A stretch of 64,000 bases of DNA from Microbacterium sp. Root180 (GTDB taxonomy: Bacteria; Actinomycetota; Actinomycetes; Actinomycetales; Microbacteriaceae): assembly GCF_001428485.1 (NCBI RefSeq), contig NZ_LMHS01000003.1:1116922-1180921 (forward strand), read 5' to 3'. The stretch's first letter is position 1, and every line of letters starts with the position of its first letter. The notes below the pieces were generated by a model. That model was not told the DNA's origin. It saw only the letters and a program-made list of their open reading frames with translations, and searched no databases. Below, in pieces: positions 56,146 through 64,000 of the stretch. The translations under genes and the position numbers were made by a program.

Positions 56146-56180
56146 CGTCGGGGCACCAGCTCGCCTGGTGCTCCGACGGT
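56146..56180 (+). terminator. Terminator hairpin after the hydrolase
   Basis: A 15-bp stem with one G-T pair (CCGTCGGGGCACCAG against its partner) and loop CTCGC, 40 bp after the hydrolase stop. Confidence 0.75.
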
Positions 56181-56216
56181 CGGGTGGTCTCCCGGCCGGT
56201 GTCCGCGGTGGGACAC

Positions 56217-56248
56217 GAGGCCCGGGGTTCGACAGAGCCCCGGGCCTC
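56217..56248. terminator. Second intergenic hairpin
   Basis: A perfect 11-bp stem (GAGGCCCGGGG and complement) with loop TTCGACAGAG. Confidence 0.7.
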
Positions 56249-56264
56249 ACCCGTGCCTGGGCTT

Positions 56265-56325
56265 GCCGAGAACGCGTGAATGTCCGTCGAGCGCGCCGAG
56301 AATCGGTCATTCGTGCGTTCTCGGC
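56265..56325. repeat. Inverted repeat with GCCGAGAACGC arms (second copy)
   Basis: Arms of 18 nt (56265-56282 and 56308-56325), identical in their outer 11 bp to the repeat at 31978. A third GCCGAGAA word lies inside the loop. Confidence 0.75.
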
Positions 56326-56333
56326 GAGATGGC

Positions 56334-56369
56334 AGAAGGCCCGGAGTTCCGCAGAACTCCGGGCCTTCT
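56334..56369 (-). terminator. Terminator hairpin after rpsN
   Basis: A perfect 16-bp stem (AGAAGGCCCGGAGTTC and complement) with loop CGCA, 14 bp after the rpsN stop. Confidence 0.8.
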
Positions 56370-56383
56370 GGAAAAGCGGTTGC

Positions 56384-56689
56384 TTACCAGCTCGACTTGG
56401 TCACGCCGGGCAGCTCGCCACGGTGCGCCATGTCACGGAAGCGGACACGCGAGATGCCGAACTTCGTGAGGACACCGCGGGGGCGGCCGTCGATGACGTC
56501 GCGCGAACGCACACGCACAGGCGAGGCGTTCTTCGGCAGCTTCTGCAGGCCGATACGGGCGGCTTCGCGCTGCTCGTCGGTCGAGTCCGGCGACACGAGC
56601 GCCTTCTTCAGCTCCGCACGCTTGGCTGCGTAGCGATCGACGATCACCTGACGCTGCTCGTTGCGCGCGATCTTGCTCTTCTTAGCCAT
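56384..56689 (-). CDS. rpsN: Ribosomal protein S14, zinc-free type
   Basis: A 101-residue S14 of the long form without the CxxC zinc motif (start [14 protein letters not shown], end [18 protein letters not shown]). Zinc-free paralogues of this type are often induced by zinc starvation in actinobacteria; whether a zinc-binding copy exists elsewhere cannot be seen. It is last of rpmB-rpmG-rpsN, 3 bp after rpmG. Confidence 0.96.
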   Translation of the reverse strand: MAKKSKIARNEQRQVIVDRYAAKRAELKKALVSPDSTDEQREAARIGLQKLPKNASPVRVRSRDVIDGRPRGVLTKFGISRVRFRDMAHRGELPGVTKSSW

Positions 56690-56692
56690 GGA

Positions 56693-56863
56693 TCAGCGCT
56701 CCTCTCGGAATTCGACGTGCTTGCGGATGACCGGGTCGTACTTCTTGAGCACGATGCGGTCGGGGTTGTTGCGGCGGTTCTTGCGCGTCACGTAGGTGTA
56801 CCCCGTGCCGGCGGTCGAGCGCAGCTTGATGATCGGACGGACGTCCTGAGCCTTCTTCGCCAT
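56693..56863 (-). CDS. rpmG: Ribosomal protein L33, zinc-free type
   Basis: A 56-residue L33: it begins [19 protein letters not shown], contains [21 protein letters not shown] and ends HVEFREER. The CxxC pairs of zinc-binding L33 are absent. Its ATG shares one base with the rpmB stop (TAATG), so translation is coupled. Confidence 0.97.
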   Translation of the reverse strand: MAKKAQDVRPIIKLRSTAGTGYTYVTRKNRRNNPDRIVLKKYDPVIRKHVEFREER

Positions 56864-57099
56864 TAGAGCTTCACACCCTTCGCGAGGAGGTCCTTGACGA
56901 CGGACTCGATGCCGCGTGCGTCAATCACCTTGATGCCCTTCGCCGAAACGTTGAGCTTGATGTTGCGACCCAGCGACGGAACGAAGTAGGTCTTCTTCTG
57001 CACGTTCGGGTCGAAGCGGCGCTTCGTCCGGCGGTGCGAGTGCGAGATGTTGTGACCGAAGCCGGGAACTGCTCCAGTCACCTGGCACACTGCTGCCAT
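56863..57099 (-). CDS. rpmB: Ribosomal protein L28
   Basis: A 78-residue L28 ([29 protein letters not shown], ending [10 protein letters not shown]). It has one cysteine only, so it belongs to the zinc-free class. It is first of rpmB-rpmG-rpsN. I saw no clear Zur box in the 155 bp upstream. Confidence 0.96.
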   Translation of the reverse strand: MAAVCQVTGAVPGFGHNISHSHRRTKRRFDPNVQKKTYFVPSLGRNIKLNVSAKGIKVIDARGIESVVKDLLAKGVKL

Positions 57100-57254
57100 A
57101 GTGATGTCTCCTTAGTACCGTGAGGCCGGACGGCCCCACCCAAGATCCCTTGTCTGCATTTCGACGCGCGCTGCCACCGCCCGGAAGTTCCGGTCGTTGC
57201 AAGCGGAGCGAGACGAAACGCGAACTGCGTGCTGGAGTGCGCGCAGACAAAGAG

Positions 57255-57956
57255 TCAGTCTAGCACGGGAGGCATCCCGTCCTGGACGACGGCGGCCTCC
57301 GCAGCGCCCCTTCCCCAGCGGAACGACGACACCGTCGGGTCGCCCGGAATCCAGAACCGCCACGGGAACAGCGCGGTGCCGGCCTCGCCCGCCACGCCGA
57401 CGCGGGGCCCGGCCGCGATGCCCGCCACGGGTGCGACGCGCAGGTCGAGGCGTGCGACGGCGCCGTGACGTGCGTGGCCGCCGATCGCGTCGATCCCGTC
57501 GTGGAGCGGATGCCGCAGCCCCACCGCGTCGCCCAGGCGACCGGGGCCGCGCGCCAGATCGCGGACGGTTCTGGCCGCCGGTCGGCGGGCGGCCGCGGCA
57601 TCCGCTCCCTCCACGATCTCGGCGCCGCGCAGCAGGATCCCGCCCGCGACCCCCTCCGGGCCGCACACGACGTTCACGCACGAATGGATGCCGTGGCTGA
57701 GATAGACGTAGAGGTGGCCGGGCTCGCCCCACATGGTGGCGTTGCGCGCCGTCCGCCCCATGCGGGCGTGCGATCCGAGATCCGCGACGGAACCCGTCCC
57801 CTGGCCGTGATAGGCCTCGACCTCGGTGAGGCGGGCGACGACGACGCGGTCGTCGACGATGGTCGTCAGGTGAGCGCCGAGCAGGCGCGGCGCGACGTCG
57901 GCGGGAAGTCCCATCAGGTCCTCGCGGCGAGCGGGACGCAGCGCGGGATCGGACAT
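57255..57956 (-). CDS. DNA-3-methyladenine glycosylase (AAG/MPG type)
   Basis: A 233-residue AAG-family base-excision repair enzyme that removes alkylated purines. Motifs: LTEVEAYHGQ with the catalytic Glu, RMGRTARNATMWGEPGHLYVYLSHGIHSCVNVVCGPEG, RGAEIVEG and a final GDPTVSSFRWG. It stands alone, divergent from the exporter gene. Confidence 0.93.
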   Translation of the reverse strand: MSDPALRPARREDLMGLPADVAPRLLGAHLTTIVDDRVVVARLTEVEAYHGQGTGSVADLGSHARMGRTARNATMWGEPGHLYVYLSHGIHSCVNVVCGPEGVAGGILLRGAEIVEGADAAAARRPAARTVRDLARGPGRLGDAVGLRHPLHDGIDAIGGHARHGAVARLDLRVAPVAGIAAGPRVGVAGEAGTALFPWRFWIPGDPTVSSFRWGRGAAEAAVVQDGMPPVLD

Positions 57957-58032
57957 GCGGGGAGTCTACGCACGGGCGACTCACCCCTGCGAGGCGATCC
58001 GCGCCGCACCGTCGCCCCGATAGCATTCGCGC

Positions 58033-59676
58033 ATGAAGCGATGGTTCGTGCTCATCATCCTGGGCGTCTCACAGTTCGTCATGGTGCTCGACAGCACCGT
58101 CATGAACGTCTCGATCTCGACCGTGGCAGCGGACCTCGGCACCGACATCGGCGGCATGCAGGCGGCGATCACGTTCTACGCGCTCACGATGGCCGCGTTC
58201 ATGCTCACCGGCGGCAAGCTCGGCGACAAGTGGGGACGCAGCACGGCGTTCCGCATCGGGTCGATCGTGTACGGGCTCGGCTCGCTGACGACCGCCCTCG
58301 CCCCCAATCTGGGAGTGCTGCTGCTGGGCTGGTCACTCGTCGAGGGGCTCGGGGCCGTGCTCGTGATCCCCGCGATCGCCGCCCTCGCCGCCGTCAACTA
58401 CTCCGGACGGGACCGCGTGATCGCCTTCTCCGCGCTCGGCGCGATCACCGGATTCGCGGCCGCGGCGGGACCGCTCATCGGCGGGCTCATGACCACGTAC
58501 GCCTCGTGGCGGTACGTCTTCGTCGGCGAGGTGATCGTCATGGTCCTGGTGCTGATCGTCTCGGGGCGGATCAAGGACACCCCCGGGGACCGCACGCTGC
58601 GCATCGACCTCCTCAGCGTCGTGCTGTCGGCCGCCGGCATGGCGATCCTCGTGCTCGCGGTGCTGCAGAGCAAGACCTGGGGCTGGCTCGTGCCGCTGGA
58701 CCCGCCCGAGATCGGCGGCGTGACGATCGCCCCGTTCGGCATCTCGCCCGTCGCCTACCTGATCGTGATCGCCTTCCTCATCCTGTGGTGGTTCGTTCGC
58801 CGCCAGCAGAAGCTTGAGCGTGAGGGCCGGGTGCCGTTGCTCAAGGTGAGCATGCTCCGCATCCCGGCGCTGCGCAGCGGCCTCACGATGTTCCTCGCGC
58901 AGTATTTCGCGATCGCCGCGCTCTTCTTCGTGGTCCCCGTCTACCTGCAGACGATCCTCGGCTACGACGCGCTCGAGACCGGTCTGAAGATCCTGCCGCT
59001 GTCGATCGGCCTCATCATCTTCTCCGTCATCGGCTCCAGACTGTCCACGGTCCGCTCGGCGAGGAACATCGCCCGGATCGGGCAGTTCACGCTCGGCCTC
59101 GGGCTCTTCTTCGTGTTCGTCGCCGTGCAGCCCGACCTCACCGATCTCCTGTTCGCGATCGGCATGTTCGTCGTGGGCGCCGGCTTCGGCCTGCTCGCAT
59201 CCCAGCTGGGCAACGTGAACATGTCGGCCGTCTCCAAAGAGGACACCTCCGAGGTCGGCGGACTGCAGGGCACGTTCCAGAACCTGGGCTCGTCGTTCGG
59301 CACCGCCATCGTCGGGTCGGTGTTCATCTTGCTGCTCACCGGTGGATTCGGCGCGGCCATCGATGCCAGCCCCACGCTCAGCGACGACGTCAAGCAGCAG
59401 GTCGCCGAGGGCACTTCCAGCGGGGCGCCGATCATCTCGCAGGAACAGGCGGAGCAGGCGGTGCTCGATGCGGGCGGCAGCCAGGAGGCGGCCACCGAGA
59501 TCGCCCAGACCTACGCCGATACGCAGGTGCAGTCGCTGCGTCAGGCGCTGTTCCTGGTCTTCGCGCTGACACTCATCGGCATCGTCCTCGCCCGCGGCCT
59601 GCCCGCGACGATCCCCGTACCCGCGGCGGCCGGCGAGCGGGACGACGAAGAGGTCGATCAGCCCGGCGGCACCTGA
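58033..59676 (+). CDS. MFS drug-type exporter (DHA2 family)
   Basis: A 547-residue exporter with about 14 membrane segments. VMVLDSTVMNVSISTVAADLG, LTGGKLGDKWGR and FAAAAGPLIGGLMTTYASWRYVF are DHA2 motifs. A soluble loop near the C-terminus (SDDVKQQVAEGTSSGAP) resembles that of the exporter at 18291. Its 3' end overlaps the convergent gene by 19 bp. The substrate is unknown. Confidence 0.9.
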   Translation: MKRWFVLIILGVSQFVMVLDSTVMNVSISTVAADLGTDIGGMQAAITFYALTMAAFMLTGGKLGDKWGRSTAFRIGSIVYGLGSLTTALAPNLGVLLLGWSLVEGLGAVLVIPAIAALAAVNYSGRDRVIAFSALGAITGFAAAAGPLIGGLMTTYASWRYVFVGEVIVMVLVLIVSGRIKDTPGDRTLRIDLLSVVLSAAGMAILVLAVLQSKTWGWLVPLDPPEIGGVTIAPFGISPVAYLIVIAFLILWWFVRRQQKLEREGRVPLLKVSMLRIPALRSGLTMFLAQYFAIAALFFVVPVYLQTILGYDALETGLKILPLSIGLIIFSVIGSRLSTVRSARNIARIGQFTLGLGLFFVFVAVQPDLTDLLFAIGMFVVGAGFGLLASQLGNVNMSAVSKEDTSEVGGLQGTFQNLGSSFGTAIVGSVFILLLTGGFGAAIDASPTLSDDVKQQVAEGTSSGAPIISQEQAEQAVLDAGGSQEAATEIAQTYADTQVQSLRQALFLVFALTLIGIVLARGLPATIPVPAAAGERDDEEVDQPGGT

Positions 59677-61070
59677 CACCACGAGATCGCCGCCCCGCTG
59701 AGCGCCACGACCTCAGCGCCGTCCGCGATCTCGAGCACGCGCGTCTCGGAGCGCTCCGGCAGGGGCAGCTGGTACGTGTCGTAGGGGTTCGACACGGCGT
59801 CGGGCGCGACCAGCACCGCGGCGTAGCGCGCGCTGGGCGATACGCACACCTGGAGCACGGCATCGGTCTCCGGGACCTCTGCGAGCAGGCGGGTCGCACC
59901 GTCGGGGGCGACGAGCGCGATGGCGGTGCGCCCGGTGGGCGTGCCGTCGGAATCGAGCACTGCGGCCGCGCGGATCGTCGAGCCGTCGGGGAGTGGGGTG
60001 ACGGTGGTCACCGGACCGATGTCGTCCGCCGGCGCGACGAGCGGCGTCTCGCTCGCGTCCGTGAGGTCGATGGAGGCCATGCCGTCGACACGCTCCACGA
60101 CGGCCTCGGACGACCCACGGGCGACACCCTCGATCGTGATCGCGGTCCCGATCGGCGTCGCCCCCTCGCCCGCAGGCCCCGTCAGCAGCAGTGAACCGTC
60201 GAACGGGAGGAGCAGGATGCTGTCGGTGTCGGGCACGAACCGCCAGTCGGCGATGCGGGAATCGGCGCCGTCGACGACGACCGGCTGCGGGGCGCCATCC
60301 GGATCCTTCAGCGACGACGTGAACAGCCGGCTCTCGCGGCCACCTTCGGCGCCGAGGCCGGTGTCGGTGAACGTGTAGCCCACGACGTCTCCGCGGTCGG
60401 CGCTCTGCAGGTTCGACACGTACCCGTCGCCGGGCAGCGGCAGGTCGCGCGGATCCGAGCCGTCGAGATCGGTCATGATGAGCCCCGCGCGGTCGTCCTC
60501 CGTGCGGACGGACACCACGAGGTGGGTGGCGGTGGCCCGGAAGTCCTCGATATGGGGATGCGTGTAGACGGCGACGGCGTTCTCGCCCGTCAGGTCGGTG
60601 CGGAAGATCGTGTCGCCGTCGGGGCCGCGCTGCAGCAGCTCGACCTGCACCGGCGGTGTGCGGAACGTCTCGGTGAGCGTCGCCGTGGGGCCGCCGCCGA
60701 GTCCCTCGAGGTCCGAGAGGACGACGGTGTACTCGGTGTCGTCCCACAGCGGCAGCGCGAAGCGCACGCCCACACTGCGGCCGGCGGTGTCCACCGCGAA
60801 CGGCGTCGCGGGCGTGACGGTCACCTGCGCGGGGTCGACCTCGGCGAGCGACTGCGTCGTGGTCACGATCAGACGGGAGCCGGATGCCGCGACGGCCGCC
60901 TCCGGATCGACCTGCACGTCCGTCACGCGCGGGCCCTGGGCCACGCTGGCCGCCGCACCGGCCAGTCCCAGCACCACGAGCACGCCGACCACGAGGACGA
61001 AGGCGCCCGCGAAGGCGCGGCCACGCCGGCGGCGACCCCGGGCACGGCGGGTCGCCGGCTCAGTACTCAT
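59658..61070 (-). CDS. Exported beta-propeller-like protein of the metal operon
   Basis: A 470-residue protein with a basic N-terminus, one membrane segment (GAFVLVVGVLVVLGLAGAA) and an outside part. Residues about 45-140 look like a bacterial Ig-like domain (VTDVQVDPEAAV, TYTVVLSDLEGLG-like); the rest is repetitive beta sheet in the manner of a TolB or YncE propeller (GLIMTDLDGSDPRDLPLPGDG). Its start overlaps the TIGR03943-like gene by 11 bp, so it belongs to the same operon. Role unknown. Confidence 0.7.
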   Translation of the reverse strand: MSTEPATRRARGRRRRGRAFAGAFVLVVGVLVVLGLAGAAASVAQGPRVTDVQVDPEAAVAASGSRLIVTTTQSLAEVDPAQVTVTPATPFAVDTAGRSVGVRFALPLWDDTEYTVVLSDLEGLGGGPTATLTETFRTPPVQVELLQRGPDGDTIFRTDLTGENAVAVYTHPHIEDFRATATHLVVSVRTEDDRAGLIMTDLDGSDPRDLPLPGDGYVSNLQSADRGDVVGYTFTDTGLGAEGGRESRLFTSSLKDPDGAPQPVVVDGADSRIADWRFVPDTDSILLLPFDGSLLLTGPAGEGATPIGTAITIEGVARGSSEAVVERVDGMASIDLTDASETPLVAPADDIGPVTTVTPLPDGSTIRAAAVLDSDGTPTGRTAIALVAPDGATRLLAEVPETDAVLQVCVSPSARYAAVLVAPDAVSNPYDTYQLPLPERSETRVLEIADGAEVVALSGAAISWCQVPPG

Positions 61071-61851
61071 ACGGATCCTCGGGCTCGTCGATGAGCTCGA
61101 CGCTGTCGGCGTCGATCTCGAGCCGCCCGTCCGAGGTGGAGCGCACGGTGCCCGTCACGGTGACCCACTGTCCCGTGTCGGGAATCTCCTGGTCGCTCAC
61201 CGGGATGGTCGCCGGCTGCGCGTCGATCACGCAGTGCGTGACGACCAGACGCGTCAGGTCGAACGCATCGCCCTCGCTGGGTGTGACGAAGCCGGTGAGC
61301 TCGATCGGATCGCCGTCGAACGCATCGGGATTCGTCGCCGTCGCGAACACCGTCGCCCACTCACCGACCCCGAAGGACGACGTGTCACCGGTCGCGGCGA
61401 GGGTGACCGCATCCGCTCCCGCGAACAGCGGCGTCCCGCCGACGTCGCGCGACATCGCGAGTTCGGCGGACAGCGACGCGGGAGGAAGCACGAGCGTGAG
61501 GACGACGACGCCGGATGCCGCCACCCCGCCCACGACGGTCGCTGCGACCCCCCACGGGTTGCGCGGATGCCCCACCTCGTCGTGGTCGTGGTCGTGGTCG
61601 TGAGTGTCCACACTCAACGCGACAGGGCCGTGGTCGTGGCCGTGATCGGCCTCGGCGCCCAGCGGGAGCGCGAAGGACGCGACGGCGCCGACGAGGGCCA
61701 CGACCGACATCGACACGGCGAACCACGTCGAGTCGGGGTTGATGTAGAGCGCGAGTCGCCCCGTCACCGCGAGGGTGATCGTGACGACCGCGAGTACCGC
61801 CGTCAGCCCGACCCCGAGCCACCGCGTGCCGATCCACTCCGCCCTACGCAA
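61060..61851 (-). CDS. TIGR03943-family membrane protein
   Basis: A 263-residue protein with two N-terminal membrane segments, a His/Asp-rich cytoplasmic or loop stretch (DHGHDHGP and THDHDHDHDEVGH), another membrane segment and a C-terminal soluble domain (VVTHCVIDAQP, WVTVTGTVRSTSDGRLEIDADSVELI). TIGR03943 proteins are regularly paired with YraQ-type permeases, as here (8-bp overlap). The histidines suggest metal binding. A TTG start is used since no other start fits before the first membrane segment. Confidence 0.85.
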   Translation of the reverse strand: MRRAEWIGTRWLGVGLTAVLAVVTITLAVTGRLALYINPDSTWFAVSMSVVALVGAVASFALPLGAEADHGHDHGPVALSVDTHDHDHDHDEVGHPRNPWGVAATVVGGVAASGVVVLTLVLPPASLSAELAMSRDVGGTPLFAGADAVTLAATGDTSSFGVGEWATVFATATNPDAFDGDPIELTGFVTPSEGDAFDLTRLVVTHCVIDAQPATIPVSDQEIPDTGQWVTVTGTVRSTSDGRLEIDADSVELIDEPEDPYEY

Positions 61852-62866
61852 GGAGGTTCACCACCGTCCCGATGAAGAACGACGAGACAATCACGACGAC
61901 CACGATCCCCGCGATCGTGCGCGTGGTGAACGTCGTGCGCATGAGCGCGAGCATCTTGACGTCGACGAGCGGACCCACGAGGAGGAACGCCACGATCGCG
62001 CCGGGGGTGAAGGTCGACGCGAACGACAGGGCGAAGAACGCGTCGACGTTCGAGCAGATCGCGACGACCATCGCCAGCGCCATCATCGCCACGATGGAGA
62101 GCGCCGGGTTGGAGCCGATCGCGACCAGCGCCTCGCGCGGGATCAGCACCTGCACCGCGCCGGCGAGCGCCGAGCCGATCACGAGCGCCGGCATCACCGC
62201 GCGCAGCTCGATGACGAACTGCGCGAGCGTGCGCCGGCCCCTGCCGCCGGGCTCGTGCACGACGAGCTCGCAGGTGTCGCGGAACCGATCGGTCAGCAGG
62301 GCGTCGGGCGAGGGATGGCGGCTGTAGAGCCAGCCGATGAGGTTGGCGATGAGGTATCCGCCGACGAGGCGGGCGATCAGGATGCCGTCGCTGAAGCCGA
62401 ACGCCTGGTGCGTCGTGATGATGACGATCGGGTTCACGATGGGCGCTGCGATGAGGAACGTCATCGTCTCGGGCACCGAGAACCCGCGCATCAGCAGACC
62501 CCGCGCGAACGGGACGTTGCCGCACTCGCACACCGGCACGACCATGCCCAGCAGCGACAGGACGGCACGGCGGGCCCACGCCCGGCGCGGCATCCATCGT
62601 TCGATCACCCCGGGCGGAACCCAGACCTGCACGACGATCGAGAGCACGACGCCCAGGATCACGAACGGCAGGGACTCGATGAGCACGCTGATCGCGAGCG
62701 TCAGTCCGTCCTGCGCACGCGTGGGGAGCGAGGCGGGGAACAGCGTCGGAGCGAACGCGTCGATCAGGAACAGCGCCGCGACGACCGCCGCGCCGAGGGC
62801 GAGCGCGACGAGAGGCCGCGCCGTCCGTGGCGGAGCCGCAGCGGAGCGGGTGTCAGTTCGCGTCAC
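61844..62866 (-). CDS. YraQ/DUF318-family permease
   Basis: A 340-residue permease with about eight to ten membrane segments. Family motifs are PVCECGNVPFARGLLMRG and NPALSIVAMMALAMVVAICSNVDAFFALSF. The cysteines in CECG suggest a metal or thiol ligand path. The gene overlaps the upstream Fur-type regulator by 14 bp and the downstream TIGR03943 gene by 8 bp. Zur-controlled copies are common in actinobacteria. Confidence 0.9.
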   Translation of the reverse strand: MTRTDTRSAAAPPRTARPLVALALGAAVVAALFLIDAFAPTLFPASLPTRAQDGLTLAISVLIESLPFVILGVVLSIVVQVWVPPGVIERWMPRRAWARRAVLSLLGMVVPVCECGNVPFARGLLMRGFSVPETMTFLIAAPIVNPIVIITTHQAFGFSDGILIARLVGGYLIANLIGWLYSRHPSPDALLTDRFRDTCELVVHEPGGRGRRTLAQFVIELRAVMPALVIGSALAGAVQVLIPREALVAIGSNPALSIVAMMALAMVVAICSNVDAFFALSFASTFTPGAIVAFLLVGPLVDVKMLALMRTTFTTRTIAGIVVVVIVSSFFIGTVVNLLA

Positions 62867-63263
62867 GCTCGTCCCGGGCTCGGGCGCACGACGCGCACAG
62901 CCCGAAGATGTCGACGATGTGCTCGGCGTCGCGGAAGCCGTGGTTCTCGGCCGTCCGACGCGCCCACTGCTCGACGTCCGTCGCCTCGATCTCGACGGTC
63001 AGTCCGCAGCTGCGGCAGATGAGGTGGTGGTGGTGCCCGGTGCTCGTGCAGGCGCGGTAGAGGGCTTCGCCCTCGGGGCTCTGCAGGGAGTCGGCGTCGC
63101 CCTGGGCGGCCAGGCCCGCCAGCGCGCGGTACACGGTCGCGAGGCCGATGCCCGTGTTCTCGTCCCGCAGCGTCGCGTGGAGGGACTGCGCGCTCACGAA
63201 GCCGGAGGCGTCGGCGAGCGCCTCGCGCACGCGATCGCGCTGCCACGTGTTGCGCTGGGCCAT
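62853..63263 (-). CDS. zur: Fur-family regulator, probably Zur
   Basis: A 136-residue Fur-family repressor. The winged helix is at residues 8-75 (RDRVREALADASGFVSAQSLH, GLATVYRALAGLA), followed by HHHHLICRSCG and CASC, which bind the structural zinc. Its place right after the ZnuB-like permease gene argues for zinc sensing rather than iron. I choose the ATG at 63263. Confidence 0.88.
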   Translation of the reverse strand: MAQRNTWQRDRVREALADASGFVSAQSLHATLRDENTGIGLATVYRALAGLAAQGDADSLQSPEGEALYRACTSTGHHHHLICRSCGLTVEIEATDVEQWARRTAENHGFRDAEHIVDIFGLCASCARARDERDAN

Positions 63264-63319
63264 GCCCGGAAGTCTACCGGCGGCCCCTGGACGTCGCCCC
63301 GGCGCGGGCCTGGCGACCG

Positions 63320-64000
63320 TCATGCGTGAGCGGGCTCCGGCGTCACCCGGTTGCGACGCGAGCCGATGCCGCGGCACACGAGGTAGATCACGAACGAGAT
63401 CGTGGTGATGTACGGGCTCACGGGCAGCGTGCCCATGATCGCGAGCAGGATGCCGCCCACGGCCGACACGAACCCGAAGACGGCTGCGAGCACCGGCACC
63501 GAGAGCGGTCCGGTCGCGATCCGCATGGCCGCCGCGGCCGGGGTGACGAGCAGCGCCATCACCAGCAGCGCGCCGATGATGTGCACGGCGACCGCGACGA
63601 TGAGTCCGAGCAGGAGCATGAAGGCGAGCGACACCGCCGTCGTCGGCACGCCGCGGGCGGCGGCGGACTGCGGATCGAGCGAGTCGAAGCGCAGCGGCCG
63701 CCAGATCGAGAGCAGTCCGAGCAGCACGACACCGCTGATCAGGACGAGCCAGCCCAGCTGATCGGACTGCACCGACACGATCTGACCGGTGAGGAGGCTG
63801 AAGCGGTTCGCGCTGCGGCCGTCGTAGAGCGAGAGGAACAGGATGCCCAGTCCCAGGCCGAACGGCATGAGCACGCCGATGATCGAGTTGCGGTCGCGCG
63901 CGCGTGCACCCAGCCACCCGATGATCGCGGCGGCGATGAGGGACCCCACGATCGATCCGGTGACGACGTCCCACCCGATCAGCAGCGCCGCGGCAGCGCC
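63320..64000 (-). CDS. Zinc/manganese ABC permease (ZnuB-like), cut by window end
   Basis: The C-terminal 226 residues of an ABC-3 family permease; the frame is open to the window edge, so the N-terminus and start lie outside. Visible are several membrane segments and AAARGVPTTAVSLAFMLLLGL, ALLVTPAAAAMRIA, typical of ZnuB/AztB. It is followed 56 bp later by zur and then the YraQ-type permease, so it is likely the zinc importer of this operon. Confidence 0.9.
   Translation of the reverse strand, partial: GAAAALLIGWDVVTGSIVGSLIAAAIIGWLGARARDRNSIIGVLMPFGLGLGILFLSLYDGRSANRFSLLTGQIVSVQSDQLGWLVLISGVVLLGLLSIWRPLRFDSLDPQSAAARGVPTTAVSLAFMLLLGLIVAVAVHIIGALLVMALLVTPAAAAMRIATGPLSVPVLAAVFGFVSAVGGILLAIMGTLPVSPYITTISFVIYLVCRGIGSRRNRVTPEPAHA

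Overview
The window is GC-rich chromosomal DNA from an actinobacterium, most likely Microbacteriaceae and probably Microbacterium. The signs are tightly overlapping ATGA/GTGA gene junctions, frequent GTG and TTG starts, an hspR-terminated dnaK operon with HAIR operators, a DtxR-type iron box, cysteine-less L33/S14 ribosomal proteins and many copies of the octamer GGATGCCG/CGGCATCC. I see no insertion sequence, prophage, plasmid gene or CRISPR array.

Region 1 (0-13.2 kb) is a carbohydrate utilisation locus under a LacI regulator. It holds an FGGY sugar kinase, a DUF2961 (GH172) enzyme, three exported DUF4185 (GH183-like) proteins, a small discoidin-like protein, a Gfo/Idh/MocA oxidoreductase and a binding-protein-dependent sugar importer without its ATPase. 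Copies of the palindrome GAAATCGATTTC lie upstream of every transcription unit. GH172 plus GH183 is the enzyme pair known for D-arabinan breakdown, so I read the locus as a candidate system for eating mycobacterial-type arabinan.

Region 2 (13.2-24.2 kb) has a YjbR protein, the dnaK-grpE-dnaJ-hspR operon, a 26-bp tandem repeat, two transporters, a divergent pair of histidine-rich MarR-type regulators and a sirohydrochlorin chelatase. Region 3 (24.3-35.5 kb) is one long operon for sulfur assimilation: cysI, cysH, cysD, cysN, a sulfonate/taurine-type ABC importer, cobA, an FprA-type reductase, an unusual ferredoxin lacking a cluster cysteine, and a thioredoxin-reductase-like flavoprotein.

Region 4 (35.5-41.3 kb) is a polyamine-type ABC importer divergent from a GntR regulator and a soluble Cache-like protein, with a perfect 16-bp palindrome between them. 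Region 5 (41.3-54.3 kb) is housekeeping and mixed content: dcd, an HNH endonuclease gene broken by an 80-bp tandem duplication, tRNA-Gly, small enzymes, a beta-lactamase-fold lipoprotein that lacks its catalytic residues, haem oxygenase behind an iron box, a PIF1/RecD-like helicase, a CopD-CtaG fusion and HU.

Region 6 (54.5-64.0 kb) has a TetR/hydrolase pair, a stack of four intergenic hairpins, the rpmB-rpmG-rpsN operon, a 3-methyladenine glycosylase, a drug-type exporter, and a metal operon at the right edge (znuB-like permease cut by the window end, zur/fur, a YraQ-type permease, a TIGR03943-like protein and an exported beta-propeller-like protein). Both the zinc regulator and the zinc-free ribosomal proteins point to zinc economy.
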